NCBI RefSeq assembly: GCF_019029495.1 | Contig: NZ_JAERQM010000005.1 | Coordinates: forward strand, 124,001 to 188,000 | Reading direction: 5' to 3' | Length of the DNA stretch: 64,000 bases | Origin: Falsiroseomonas oleicola | GTDB lineage: Bacteria > Pseudomonadota > Alphaproteobacteria > Acetobacterales > Acetobacteraceae | Shown here: piece after piece, positions 44,137-52,877 of the stretch | Position numbering within the stretch: the first letter of the stretch is position 1 | Layout of the letters: every line of letters begins with the position of its first letter | The notes under the pieces: generated by a model | The model's database searches: none | Seen by the model: the letters and a program-made list of their open reading frames with translations, nothing else | What the model was told of the DNA's origin: nothing | Program-made: the position numbers and the translations under genes

Positions 44137-44386
44137 GGCTGACCTCTTCGATCGCGGCCCTCAGGATCGACAATCCGCGATCCACATGTTGTTCCGCTTG
44201 CCGCAAGCTTGGCTCAGGAAGTTGCCCTGTCCCGAGGAGGGATTCTGCGCGAATGCCCTGCAAAAGCGCTTGCAGACCTGACAGCGCGGATATCGCGGCC
44301 TTGAGGCTGACAGTCGCGAGTTCCCGCGTTTGCGCGAGTTCAGCGCGCAGCATCGTCAACTCGCGCCCATCCGCGTCGTCACTCAT
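44123..44386 (-). CDS. Small helical hypothetical protein
   Basis: An 87-residue, probably all-helical protein (LTMLRAELAQTRELATVSLK and EPSLRQAEQHVDRGLSILRA). ATG 44386 overlaps the stop of the amidase gene (ATGA). No family recognised. Translational coupling to an amidase gene is the only functional hint. Confidence 0.55.
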   Translation of the reverse strand: MSDDADGRELTMLRAELAQTRELATVSLKAAISALSGLQALLQGIRAESLLGTGQLPEPSLRQAEQHVDRGLSILRAAIEEVSLDSR

Positions 44387-45330
44387 TCCGGCGCCACCGC
44401 CCCCACCTGCTCCACGATCCGACCATACCATTGCGGCCGGCGATGCGCCGCGAAATTGAACATCTTCTCCTTGCCCTGGCGGCAGGCGTCGAAATCGACC
44501 TCCGCCACGATCACCTCATCGCCCTTGGTCCTGGCCTGCGCCACCACGCGGCCATTCGGATCGACGATGCAGGAACCGCCGATCAGCCCGGCGCCGTCCT
44601 CCACCCCGGCCTTGGCCACCGCGATCGCCCAGGTCGCGTTCATATAGGCGTTGGACTGGGCGGCCAGGATGGAGTGGAAGGTGCGCAGTTCCTCGCTCTC
44701 GCCCTCGCCACCATTGGGGTCATAGGCGGCGGAGTTGTAGCCGACCATCACCAGCTCCACCCCCTGAAGCCCAAGGCAGCGCCAGCCTTCCGGCCAGCGG
44801 CGGTCGTTGCAGACCAGCATGCCGAGCACCGGGCGACCCCAGGCCTCCGGCCCCCGCGCCACGGGAAAGCCCATGTCGCCATACTCGAAATACATCTTTT
44901 CGAGTTGCTGGTACTTCTGGCCATCCTTGACGTGATCGCTGCCGGGCAGGTGGATCTTGCGGTATTTGAACAGGATCTGGCCATCCGGCCCGACGGTGAT
45001 GGCGCTGTTGAAGCGCTGGCCTTCCGGCGTCAGCTCCGCATAGCCGACATAGAAACCCACACCCAGTTCGCGTGCCCGGTCGAACAACGGCTGCACCTGC
45101 GGGTTCGGCATGGCGGTCTCGAAGCTGCCCAGCAGTTCCGGCGCGTCACGCTCCATCGGCCAGCGTGGGAAAAAGGTGGTGAAGGCGAGTTCGGGGAAGA
45201 CCACCAGCTTCGCACCCTGGGCCGCCGCGGCCTCCAGCAGCGCCACCATCCGGGCGAGGGTCGCGGCGCGGTCGTCGGCGCGCTGGATGGGGCCCATCTG
45301 GGCGCCGGCGATGGTGAGGAGACGGCTCAT
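44383..45330 (-). CDS. Carbon-nitrogen hydrolase, N-carbamoyl-D-amino-acid hydrolase-like (copy 2)
   Basis: Paralogue of the enzyme at 40955, 315 residues. Catalytic Glu is in VVFPELAFTTFFPRW, Lys in KYRKIHLPGS, and Cys in LVCNDRRWPEG. ATG 45330 overlaps the stop of the preceding small membrane gene. It is part of an operon with a cyclic amidohydrolase and a Bug receptor, so release of the carbamoyl group from a ring-opened ureide is the likely reaction. The two copies may differ in substrate. Confidence 0.9.
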   Translation of the reverse strand: MSRLLTIAGAQMGPIQRADDRAATLARMVALLEAAAAQGAKLVVFPELAFTTFFPRWPMERDAPELLGSFETAMPNPQVQPLFDRARELGVGFYVGYAELTPEGQRFNSAITVGPDGQILFKYRKIHLPGSDHVKDGQKYQQLEKMYFEYGDMGFPVARGPEAWGRPVLGMLVCNDRRWPEGWRCLGLQGVELVMVGYNSAAYDPNGGEGESEELRTFHSILAAQSNAYMNATWAIAVAKAGVEDGAGLIGGSCIVDPNGRVVAQARTKGDEVIVAEVDFDACRQGKEKMFNFAAHRRPQWYGRIVEQVGAVAPE

Positions 45331-45629
45331 TTGAACAGGTTCCTGATGTCTTGCCTTGTGCCGCCGAAGCCGCGCCACAGCACGATGAAGCCAAGGATGA
45401 AGCCAAGCCCGGCCGCGAAGCCCGGCACGCCCTGTCGCGCCCCCGCGACCTGCGCCAGCACCACGCCGACGATGCCGGTCGCAACGCCCGTGGCAATGGC
45501 CATCAGCAGATGCACCCTGCCCGGCCCGACCCGCGGCGGCGGCCCGGGCAGGGTGGTGCGGGAGGGTCTCGGTGGGCGCTTGATCCAGCGCTGGCCATTG
45601 GGGCGACGGGGATGGGAGGGGTTGGTCAT
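45327..45629 (-). CDS. Small two-helix membrane protein, hypothetical
   Basis: A 100-residue protein with a basic, proline-rich N-terminus and two membrane helices (HLLMAIATGVATGIVGVVLA and GFAAGLGFILGFIVLWRGFG). ATG 45629 follows a GGTGATCC-like region with no strong ribosome site. Its stop overlaps the amidase ATG. No family recognised with confidence. Confidence 0.6.
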   Translation of the reverse strand: MTNPSHPRRPNGQRWIKRPPRPSRTTLPGPPPRVGPGRVHLLMAIATGVATGIVGVVLAQVAGARQGVPGFAAGLGFILGFIVLWRGFGGTRQDIRNLFK

Positions 45630-45711
45630 GCCGGGATCACTCTGGCCAAGTTCCGCCGCCTGTAGCCCGATCCCGCCGCCTGGGCCATGCCGGGCGGCGG
45701 GCGCTCGCGTG

Positions 45712-46698
45712 TCACCCCTCCAGCTCCGGCCGGATCGCCTCGACGATCGGGCGGTAGCGGTCCTGCTCGGCGGCGATATAGGCCGCCGCGCTTTCCGGCG
45801 TGCCGGGGGCGGCGGGCTCGATGCCGGCGGCGGCCAGGCTGGTGCGGAAGGCCGCATCCGCCAGCGCCGCATTGGTCGCCTGGGACAGCCGCGCCAGCAC
45901 CGGGGCCGGCAGGCCGGGTGGGGCGAAGACAGCGTGCCACAGCACGGCGGTGAAGCCCGGCCGGCCCAGCGCCTCCGCCGCCGTGGGCACGTCGGGGGCC
46001 TGCGGCGCGCGGGCATTCGACGCCACGGCCAGCATCCGCGCCCGGCCCGACTGGTGCAGCGGCAGGCCGGCGCCCAGCGTGTTCACCGCCAGCGCCAATG
46101 TGCCCGCCAGCAGGTCGTTCATCGCCGGCGCCGCGCCGCGATAGGGGATGTGGCTGAGGCTGGTGGCGCCCGATTCCCGCTTCAGGATCTCGGTCGCCAG
46201 GTGCATCAGCGTGCCGGTGCCGGGGGAGCCATAGGCCAGCGGCGGATTGGCGCCGCGCGCGGCCGTCAGGAAGGCCGCCAGCGTCGCCGGCTGGCCGGGA
46301 TGCGCCAGCCAGCAGAGCGGCCCGCCGCCCAGCGTGGCGACGGCGACGAAATCCTTCGCCGCGTCATATTGCGGCTGCCGCGTCACCAGGTTGTACAGCG
46401 CATGGGTGGAGGCGGTGCCGAACAGCAACGTGTGCCCATCCGGCCGCGCCCGGGCCACTTCCATCGCGCCGATGGCGCCCCCGGCGCCGCCCCGGTTCTC
46501 CGTGACCACCGGCTGGCCGAGTTCCCGCGTCATCCGCTCCGAATAGAAGCGGGCATAGACATCGGTGGGGCCGCCGGCGGGGAAGGGGATGACGAGGCGG
46601 ATCGGCCGATCCGGAAATGTCTGTGCGAGCGCCGGCGCCGCGAGCAGCGCCGCGCCGCCGGCCAGCAGGCCACGTCGTGTGAAGCTAAAGTCCTGCAT
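45712..46698 (-). CDS. Bug/TctC family substrate-binding protein
   Basis: Periplasmic receptor of 328 residues with a twin-arginine-like leader (FTRRGLLAGGAALLAAPALA). FPDRPIRLVIPFPAGGPTDV and ENRGGAGGAIGAMEVARARP are the Bug signatures. ATG 46698 lies inside the end of the HbpS-like gene, a 14-base overlap. Placed between amidohydrolase genes, it may bind the ureide or its acidic product. No TctAB membrane genes are adjacent. Confidence 0.93.
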   Translation of the reverse strand: MQDFSFTRRGLLAGGAALLAAPALAQTFPDRPIRLVIPFPAGGPTDVYARFYSERMTRELGQPVVTENRGGAGGAIGAMEVARARPDGHTLLFGTASTHALYNLVTRQPQYDAAKDFVAVATLGGGPLCWLAHPGQPATLAAFLTAARGANPPLAYGSPGTGTLMHLATEILKRESGATSLSHIPYRGAAPAMNDLLAGTLALAVNTLGAGLPLHQSGRARMLAVASNARAPQAPDVPTAAEALGRPGFTAVLWHAVFAPPGLPAPVLARLSQATNAALADAAFRTSLAAAGIEPAAPGTPESAAAYIAAEQDRYRPIVEAIRPELEG

Positions 46699-47182
46699 CG
46701 CGCCAACCCTCCACGGGCGTTTCGGGGTGGGGGACCAGGCCGGCTGCCCGAATGCCGGCGATGGCCGCGTATTCATCCTTGTCGGAGGCGTCGCCACTGA
46801 CGCCCACGGCGCCGATCACGGCACCGTCCTCCCGGCAGATCAGCACGCCGCCGGGGACGGGGATGAAGCGCCCGTCGCTGGCCGCCGCGATCGCCGCCTG
46901 GAAGGCGGGCCTTTCCTTCAGCCGGTCGCGGATCACACGGCTGCCGATGCCCATGCCGAGCGCGCCATGTGCCTTGCCGCGCGCGATCTCCGCGCGGAGG
47001 ATGCCGGAGCCATCCTCCCGCTTCTGCACCACCACATGGCCACCCGCATCCAGCACCACCACGGTCAGCGGCAGCAGCGCCGCCTGGCGGCCGGCGGCGA
47101 GCGTCGCATCGGCGATGTGCTCGGCCACCGCGAGGCGCAGATCCACCGCGAGGTGTTTGATGTAGTAGCCATGCGTGCTCAT
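46685..47182 (-). CDS. HbpS/GlcG family protein
   Basis: A 165-residue protein of the GlcG/HbpS family (heme-binding or glycolate-linked, role mostly unknown). PLTVVVLDAGGHVVVQKRED and FIPVPGGVLICREDGAVIGA with AVGVSGDASDKDEYAA are typical. It overlaps the amidohydrolase gene by 4 bases and the Bug gene by 14. In many genomes such genes accompany catabolic operons; their enzymatic part is not clear. Confidence 0.85.
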   Translation of the reverse strand: MSTHGYYIKHLAVDLRLAVAEHIADATLAAGRQAALLPLTVVVLDAGGHVVVQKREDGSGILRAEIARGKAHGALGMGIGSRVIRDRLKERPAFQAAIAAASDGRFIPVPGGVLICREDGAVIGAVGVSGDASDKDEYAAIAGIRAAGLVPHPETPVEGWRDAGL

Positions 47183-48570
47183 GCGTCGAGCGCGCTGTTC
47201 TTGTGCTGGCGCGGCACGAAGCGGCCGGCACCGGGCCGGGCCTTCACTTCCGTGCCGTTCCAGATCTCGGCGCCGCGCAGCAGCGTCGCCGCCACGCGGG
47301 CCTTCATCGCGCGGCCGTGATAGGGCGACCAGCGGAAATCGTCGCGGTCCTGGATGATGCGCTCGTCGAAGACGAAGTCGCCGGTTTCCAGGATGCAGAA
47401 ATCGGCATCGGCGCCGATGCGGATGCCGCCCTTCTTCGGATCGAGGCCGTGGTAGCGCGCCGGCTCCTCCGAACACATGCGCGCCATCACGGTGGGCGCC
47501 AGGCCGCGCTCGGCCAGCAGCGTATACATCAGCGGCGCGAAGCTCTGCAGGCCCGTCAGCCCGGCGCCGACGGGGAAGATGTCGCCGTTGTATTCCTTCT
47601 TCGCCTTCGGCCAGGGCGCGTGGTCGGTCGAGACATAGGCCATGATGCCGGCATCCATCGCGCCCCACATGCGCTCCACCTCCTCCGCCGTGCGGAAGGG
47701 AGGGTTGCATTTGCCGAAGCCCTGGAGGCGGACGATGTCCTCCTCCGTCATGCAGAGATACTGGATGCAGGCCTCGCCGGAGGTCTTGGCCCCCATGCCG
47801 CGATAGATCTTCGCCAGATCGAAGCCGCGGGCGATGGAGGAATGCGCGATATGCACATGCGCGCCGGTTTCCAGCGCCATCTCGAAGATCTCGAGATCGG
47901 CCATGCTTTCCGTCAGCGGCGGGCGGGTGCGGCAATGCCAGATGGGGGAGGTGTTGCCGGCGGCCTTGGCGGCCTCCGTCAGCTTCACCACCAGCTCCTG
48001 GTCCTCATTGTGCACGGCCACCATCAGCCCGGTCTTCGCCATCTTGGTCAGCGCGGCGAGCATGGTGGGATGGTCGATGCGCGGGAAGCGGTGGGCATCG
48101 TATTCATAGGTGGAAAGCTTGAAGGCGCTGGCGCCCGCTTCCGCCAGGGCCTCGATATCCTCGCCACCGCCATCCTTCCGGATGGTGCCGTAGAGCGCCA
48201 TGTCCACATGCGCCAGCCGGTTCACCCAGCCGACCTTGTCCTGGAACACCGCCGCGCTCATCACCGGGTTCGGCACGTCATAGGGCATGTCGCAGACGGT
48301 GGTGACGCCGCCGGCGGCCGCCGTCCTCGTCGCATTCTCGATCCCCGGCCAGCCGGTGGAGGAGGATGTGTGCATATGGCCATCGACCAGGCCGGGCATC
48401 ACCAGCCGGCCGCGATGGTCGGCCACGGCCTTGGCCGGCGGCGTCACACCCTCGCCGATCGCGGCGATGGTCTCGCCCCGGATCGCGACATAGCCATCGG
48501 CCAGCACGCGGTCGGACAGCACCACGGCGCCGCGCAGGACGAGATCGAAGGGTTCGGCGGCGTCGGACAT
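47179..48570 (-). CDS. Cyclic amidohydrolase (allantoinase/hydantoinase/dihydroorotase superfamily)
   Basis: Binuclear-metal amidohydrolase of 463 residues. The ligands are visible: HMH in LVDGHMHTSS, the carboxylated Lys in GASAFKLSTYEY, His in AVHNED and HIAHSS, and Asp in VSTDHAPW. The pattern fits allantoinase or D-hydantoinase-like enzymes that open cyclic ureides. It is the first gene of a long coupled operon with HbpS, Bug receptor and an N-carbamoyl hydrolase, and it diverges from a TRAP transporter. The exact ring substrate is not determinable. Confidence 0.88.
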   Translation of the reverse strand: MSDAAEPFDLVLRGAVVLSDRVLADGYVAIRGETIAAIGEGVTPPAKAVADHRGRLVMPGLVDGHMHTSSSTGWPGIENATRTAAAGGVTTVCDMPYDVPNPVMSAAVFQDKVGWVNRLAHVDMALYGTIRKDGGGEDIEALAEAGASAFKLSTYEYDAHRFPRIDHPTMLAALTKMAKTGLMVAVHNEDQELVVKLTEAAKAAGNTSPIWHCRTRPPLTESMADLEIFEMALETGAHVHIAHSSIARGFDLAKIYRGMGAKTSGEACIQYLCMTEEDIVRLQGFGKCNPPFRTAEEVERMWGAMDAGIMAYVSTDHAPWPKAKKEYNGDIFPVGAGLTGLQSFAPLMYTLLAERGLAPTVMARMCSEEPARYHGLDPKKGGIRIGADADFCILETGDFVFDERIIQDRDDFRWSPYHGRAMKARVAATLLRGAEIWNGTEVKARPGAGRFVPRQHKNSALDA

Positions 48571-48718
48571 GCGAGGGACTCTCCGTGTTGGCGGCGCCGA
48601 AGCTAGGACGTGTCGGCGCCGCCGCCAATCCGGGTACGGCTGCCTTATATCCATGCAGGGCGGTCGGGAAATGGGCGCGGTCAGGTCGGGCGTGGCACGG
48701 CAAGGCTCATTCCGGGAC

Positions 48719-48734
48719 TGGCACGCGGTTTGCT
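48719..48734 (+). promoter_or_regulatory. Near-consensus sigma-54 (RpoN) promoter of the TRAP transporter operon
   Basis: TGGCACG-CGGT-TTGCT matches the -24/-12 consensus (TGGCACG-N4-TTGCA/T) with one base at the edge. GG (48720-48721) and GC (48732-48733) are separated by the required 10 bases. The start of transcription would fall near 48745, just before the GGGAGAG ribosome-binding site and ATG 48766. This implies an enhancer-binding activator. The activator gene is not in the window. Confidence 0.8.
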
Positions 48735-48765
48735 GATCTCCTGGCGATTATCCGGGAGAGGCCTG

Positions 48766-49848
48766 ATGCAGCGTCGCAACCTGATCGCCAGCGCCGCGGG
48801 GGCCGGTGTGCTCGCCGCGCCCGCCGTCGCCACCGCCCAGACCACCTTCAACTGGCGCATGACCAGTTTCTACGGCCCGCAGGCGGCCTTCTATTCGACC
48901 GGTCCGGGCTCCGCCAAGGACCTGATCGACCGCATCCAGAAGATGTCGAACAACCGCATCCGCATCCAGTTCTTCGGGGCGGGGGAGTTGATTCCGGCGG
49001 GCGAGGGTTTTGATGCCGTCTCCTCCGGCATCGTCGAGATGAACTACGCGAACGCCTATTTCTGGACCGGCAAGACCTTCGCGGCCCAGTACTTCACCGC
49101 GGTGCCCTTCGGTCTGAACTACCAGGGGCTGAACGGTTGGATGTATGACGGTGGCGGCCTCGACCTGTGGCGCGAGGTCTATGACCGCTTCAACCTGGTG
49201 CCCTTCCTCTGCGGCAATACCGGGGTGCAGATGACCGGCTGGTTCCGCAAGCCGATCGACACCGTCGAGGATTTCCGCGGGCTGAAGATGCGCATCCCGG
49301 GCCTCGCCGGGCGCGTCTATCAGCGGCTGGGCGTCGATGTGCGGCTGCTGCCGGGCGGCGAGATCTTCCCGGCGCTGGAGCGCGGCGTGATCGATGCGGC
49401 GGAATTCGTGGGGCCGTATCTGGATCGACAGCTCGGCCTGCAGCGCGTCGCCAAGCACTACTACACCACCGGCTGGCATGAGACGGCGACGGCCTCGGAG
49501 CTCATCATCAACAAGGCCGCCTGGGCGCGGCTGCCGGCCGACCTCAAGGCGATCGTCGAGAATGCGGTGGCCGCCTGCAACGTGATCTCCGAGGCCTGGT
49601 GCCAGAAGAACAACGCCGAGGCGATGGAGGACCTCGTGCGCAACCAGGGCGTCGATGCCCGCCAATTGCCGGATGCGGTGGTGGCGCGCCTTCGTACCGA
49701 GACGAATGCCGTGCTGGAGGAAGCGGTCGCGCGCGATGCCGTGACCAAGCGCGTGCATGACAGCTACATGGCCTATAAACAAAAATTCGACGCCTGGTCG
49801 AATTACAGTGAGGTCCCCTACCACACGAAGATCCGCCCGGCCGGATGA
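48766..49848 (+). CDS. dctP: TRAP transporter substrate-binding protein (DctP type)
   Basis: Periplasmic receptor of a TRAP importer, 360 residues. ATG 48766 follows GGGAGAG, and the leader MQRRNLIASAAGAGVLAAPA is Tat-like. FDAVSSGIVEMNYANAYFWT and FRGLKMRIPGLAGRVYQRLG are the DctP hallmarks, the latter holding the Arg that usually clamps the ligand carboxylate. Members of this branch bind oxo-acids or similar anions. Its promoter looks sigma-54 dependent, and divergence from the amidohydrolase operon suggests a linked substrate. Confidence 0.94.
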   Translation: MQRRNLIASAAGAGVLAAPAVATAQTTFNWRMTSFYGPQAAFYSTGPGSAKDLIDRIQKMSNNRIRIQFFGAGELIPAGEGFDAVSSGIVEMNYANAYFWTGKTFAAQYFTAVPFGLNYQGLNGWMYDGGGLDLWREVYDRFNLVPFLCGNTGVQMTGWFRKPIDTVEDFRGLKMRIPGLAGRVYQRLGVDVRLLPGGEIFPALERGVIDAAEFVGPYLDRQLGLQRVAKHYYTTGWHETATASELIINKAAWARLPADLKAIVENAVAACNVISEAWCQKNNAEAMEDLVRNQGVDARQLPDAVVARLRTETNAVLEEAVARDAVTKRVHDSYMAYKQKFDAWSNYSEVPYHTKIRPAG

Positions 49849-50342
49849 CGCGCCTCACCCGGACGGCCGATGTGATCGACAACTTCGTCGATCGCGTCGG
49901 CCAGGTCTCCGCGCTCGCCGTCGCCGCGCTGGTGCTGGTGATGGCGAGCAACGTGCTGCTGCGCTACGGATTCTCGCTCGGCAGTGTCTGGGCGCAGGAG
50001 CTGGAGTGGCACCTGATGTCGCCCATCGCGCTGATCGGTGCGGCCTATGCGCTGCGCCATGGCGAGCATGTGCGCGTCGATGTGCTCTATGCCGGCTATT
50101 CGGAGCGCAACAAGGCGCGCGTCGATGTGCTGGCGGGTGTCGCCGGCATGGTGGTGTGCGTGCTGGTGATCCAGCTGTCCTGGCGCTACGTGCTGCAGAG
50201 CTGGGGCCAGGATGAGGGATCGGCCAATCCGGGCGGCATCCCCGCGCGCTATATCCTGAAGGCCTTCATCCCCGCGGGCTTCGCGCTGCTGCTGCTGCAA
50301 TTCGTGGCGGAGACGCTGCGTTCCCTCTCGCGCCTCCGCTGA
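49845..50342 (+). CDS. dctQ: TRAP transporter small permease (DctQ type)
   Basis: Four-helix small membrane subunit, 165 residues. NVLLRYGFSLGSVWAQELEW, with the conserved motif around Glu-Trp, identifies DctQ. It overlaps dctP by 4 bases and is 7 bases before the large permease gene. Confidence 0.93.
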   Translation: MTRLTRTADVIDNFVDRVGQVSALAVAALVLVMASNVLLRYGFSLGSVWAQELEWHLMSPIALIGAAYALRHGEHVRVDVLYAGYSERNKARVDVLAGVAGMVVCVLVIQLSWRYVLQSWGQDEGSANPGGIPARYILKAFIPAGFALLLLQFVAETLRSLSRLR

Positions 50343-50349
50343 GAATTCC

Positions 50350-51675
50350 ATGCCCCTGACAGAGATCTACGCCATCCTCATGCTGGTGGCGTTCTTCGGC
50401 CTGCTGATGCTCGGCATGCCGGTGGCGCTGACGCTGGCCGTCTCCGGCTTCGCCTTCGGCTGGCTCGGCTTCGGGCCGATGCTGTTCAACCTGCTGCCCG
50501 CGCGCATCTATGGCGTGGTCACCAGCTACTCGCTGCTGGCGATTCCGCTGTTCGTCTTCATGGGCGTGGCGCTGGAGAAATCCCGCCTCGCCGAAGACCT
50601 GATGGAGGTGGTGGGCCGCCTCTCGGGGGCTCTGCGCGGCGGCCTCGGCCTCGGCATCGTCTTCGTCGGCGTGCTGATGGGCGCCACCACGGGCATCGTC
50701 GGCGCCACCGTGGTGACCCTTGGCCTTCTGACGCTGCCCGCGCTGCTGAAGCGCGGCTATGACCCCGGGCTGGCCTGCGGCGTCATCTGCGCCTCCGGCA
50801 CACTCGGACAGATCATTCCGCCGAGCCTGATCCTGATCCTGCTGGCGGATATCATGAACCTGTCGGTCGGCACGCTGTTCGCCGCCGCGGTCTTCCCCGG
50901 CATGATGCTGGCCGGCATCTACTGCACCTACATCCTGCTGCTCGGAATCCTGCGGCCGGAGATGGTGCCCGCGGTCCCGGCGGAGGAACGCGCGCTGATC
51001 TCGGCGCGGCAGTTGCTGGCAAAGCTGGTGCGCGTCATCGCGCCGCCGCTGGGTCTCGTCGCCGCCGTGCTGGGCTCCATCATCGCCGGCATCGCGGCGC
51101 CGACGGAAGCGGCGGCGATGGGCGCGCTCGGCGCGCTGATCGTCTGTGCGATCGGGCGACGGCTGAGCTGGGGCCTGGTGGTGGAGACTTTACGATCCAC
51201 CGCCCGGATCACGGCGATGATGATGTTCATCCTGATCTGCGCCCAGGTTTTTGCGCTCGCCTTCCGCGGGCTGCGCGGGGAGCAGCTGGTGGAGGACCTG
51301 TTCGCCTTCCTGCCCGGCGGCGTCGGCATGGACATCTGGTTCATGCTGCTGCTGGTCTTCGTGCTGGGCTTCTTCCTGGAATGGATCGAGATCAGCTACA
51401 TCGCCGTGCCGCTGTTCCTGCCGATCTTCGCCAATGCCGGCGTGGACCCGGTGTGGCTGGCCACGCTGATCTGCGTGATGCTGCAGACCAGCTTCCTGAC
51501 ACCGCCCTTCGGCTGGGCGCTGTTCTTCCTGCGCAGCGTGGCGCCGCCGGAGATCACGACCGGGCATATCTACCGCGGCGTGTTCCCCTTCGTCGCCATG
51601 CAGTTCCTGGCCGTCGCCACCGTGTACTTCGCCCCCGGCCTGGCCACCTGGCTGCCGAGGGCGATCGGGTGGTAG
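50350..51675 (+). CDS. dctM: TRAP transporter large permease (DctM type)
   Basis: Sodium-coupled transport subunit with about twelve helices, 441 residues. LLMLGMPVALTLAVSGFAFG, GATTGIVGATVVTLGLLTLP and GTLGQIIPPSLILILLADIM are typical, and LQTSFLTPPFGWALFFLRSV closes the protein. It completes dctPQM. The Old Yellow Enzyme gene is convergent 4 bases beyond the stop. Confidence 0.95.
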   Translation: MPLTEIYAILMLVAFFGLLMLGMPVALTLAVSGFAFGWLGFGPMLFNLLPARIYGVVTSYSLLAIPLFVFMGVALEKSRLAEDLMEVVGRLSGALRGGLGLGIVFVGVLMGATTGIVGATVVTLGLLTLPALLKRGYDPGLACGVICASGTLGQIIPPSLILILLADIMNLSVGTLFAAAVFPGMMLAGIYCTYILLLGILRPEMVPAVPAEERALISARQLLAKLVRVIAPPLGLVAAVLGSIIAGIAAPTEAAAMGALGALIVCAIGRRLSWGLVVETLRSTARITAMMMFILICAQVFALAFRGLRGEQLVEDLFAFLPGGVGMDIWFMLLLVFVLGFFLEWIEISYIAVPLFLPIFANAGVDPVWLATLICVMLQTSFLTPPFGWALFFLRSVAPPEITTGHIYRGVFPFVAMQFLAVATVYFAPGLATWLPRAIGW

Positions 51676-51679
51676 CTCT

Positions 51680-52741
51680 TTACGCCGCGAGCGCCGGGTA
51701 GTCCGTGTAGCCCTTCGCATCGCCGCCGTAGAAGGTGGTCTGGTCCGGCGCGTTCAGCGGCGCGTCCTGCTGCAGGCGCTCCACCAGGTCCGGGTTGCTG
51801 ATGTAGCTGGACCCGAAGGCGATCAGGTCGCCGCGGCCGCTGGCGATATCGGCCTGGGCGCGGGCCTTGTCGTAGCCGGCGTTGAGGATGATCGGCCCGC
51901 CGAAATGCTTGCGGGCGAGGCCAATCACGTCGAAGGCGGGCTTCGCATCCAGGAAGTGGACATAGGCCAGGCCCTTGCCCGAGAGGCCCTGGATCACCGG
52001 CGTGTAGGTGCCCTCCACATCCGGATCGTCGATGTCGTTGAAGGGGTTGCCCGGGCTGAGGCGGATGCCGACGCGATCGGCGCCAATGGCCTGGGCAGCG
52101 GCATCGGTGATCGCCACCAGGAAGCGCGCGCGGTTCTCACCCGAACCACCCCACTTGTCGGTCCGTTTATTGGCGTTCGGCGCCAGGAACTGGCCCGGCA
52201 GGTAGCCGTTCGCGGCATGAATCTCAACGCCGTCCAGGCCCGCCGCCACCGCGTTGCGCGCGGCCTGGGCATAGGCCTCGATCAGCTGCTCGATCTCCGC
52301 CTCGGTCAGCGCCCGCGGGGTGACCAGCGGCTTCATGCCGGAGGGGGTGTACATCTGTCCGGCGGCCGCAATGGCGGAAGGTGCCACCGGCTCCGCGCCA
52401 TCCTGGAACTCGGGCAGCGAGATGCGGCCGACATGCATGAGCTGGACGAAGATGCGCCCGCCCTTGGCATGCACCGAATCGGCCACGGCGCGCCAGCCTT
52501 CGACCTGCGCGTCGTTGTAGATGCCGGGAATGTCGATATAGCCACGGCCATTGGCGGCCGGGGTGGTGCCTTCGGTGACGATCAGGCCGGCGGAGGCGCG
52601 CTGGCCGTAATACTCGGCCATCAGCGCGTTCGGCAGGTTGCCCGGGGCACGGCTGCGCGTCATCGGCGCCATGACGATGCGGTTGGGCAGGGTCAGGGCG
52701 CCCAGCTTCACGGGGCCGAACAGGTCGGGGGTCTCGGTCAT
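51680..52741 (-). CDS. Alkene reductase of the Old Yellow Enzyme family
   Basis: FMN- and NAD(P)H-dependent ene-reductase of 353 residues (NemA/OYE-like). LTLPNRIVMAPMTRSRAPGN, DGVEIHAANGYLPGQFLAPN and NKRTDKWGGSGENRARF are the conserved flavin and substrate segments. ATG 52741 gives the usual N-terminus (MTETPDLFGPVKLG). It probably reduces activated double bonds or nitro compounds. It stands alone, convergent with the TRAP operon. Confidence 0.94.
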   Translation of the reverse strand: MTETPDLFGPVKLGALTLPNRIVMAPMTRSRAPGNLPNALMAEYYGQRASAGLIVTEGTTPAANGRGYIDIPGIYNDAQVEGWRAVADSVHAKGGRIFVQLMHVGRISLPEFQDGAEPVAPSAIAAAGQMYTPSGMKPLVTPRALTEAEIEQLIEAYAQAARNAVAAGLDGVEIHAANGYLPGQFLAPNANKRTDKWGGSGENRARFLVAITDAAAQAIGADRVGIRLSPGNPFNDIDDPDVEGTYTPVIQGLSGKGLAYVHFLDAKPAFDVIGLARKHFGGPIILNAGYDKARAQADIASGRGDLIAFGSSYISNPDLVERLQQDAPLNAPDQTTFYGGDAKGYTDYPALAA

Positions 52742-52877
52742 GGCGGTGTCCTTGAATGCAAAGGCGGCGCGGGTGGCGCCGCTGTTGCCGAGGATTTGGG
52801 CCTGCCTGCGCCATTGCGCCACCGCCCGGCGGCCATGGCGACCATTCACGTCGCTGATGGCGCCGCGATGGAACCTG

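Noticed and set aside
48693-48708. Second TGGCACG as another sigma-54 promoter
   Set aside because: It lacks the TTGC element at the required distance (GCAAGGCTC follows).
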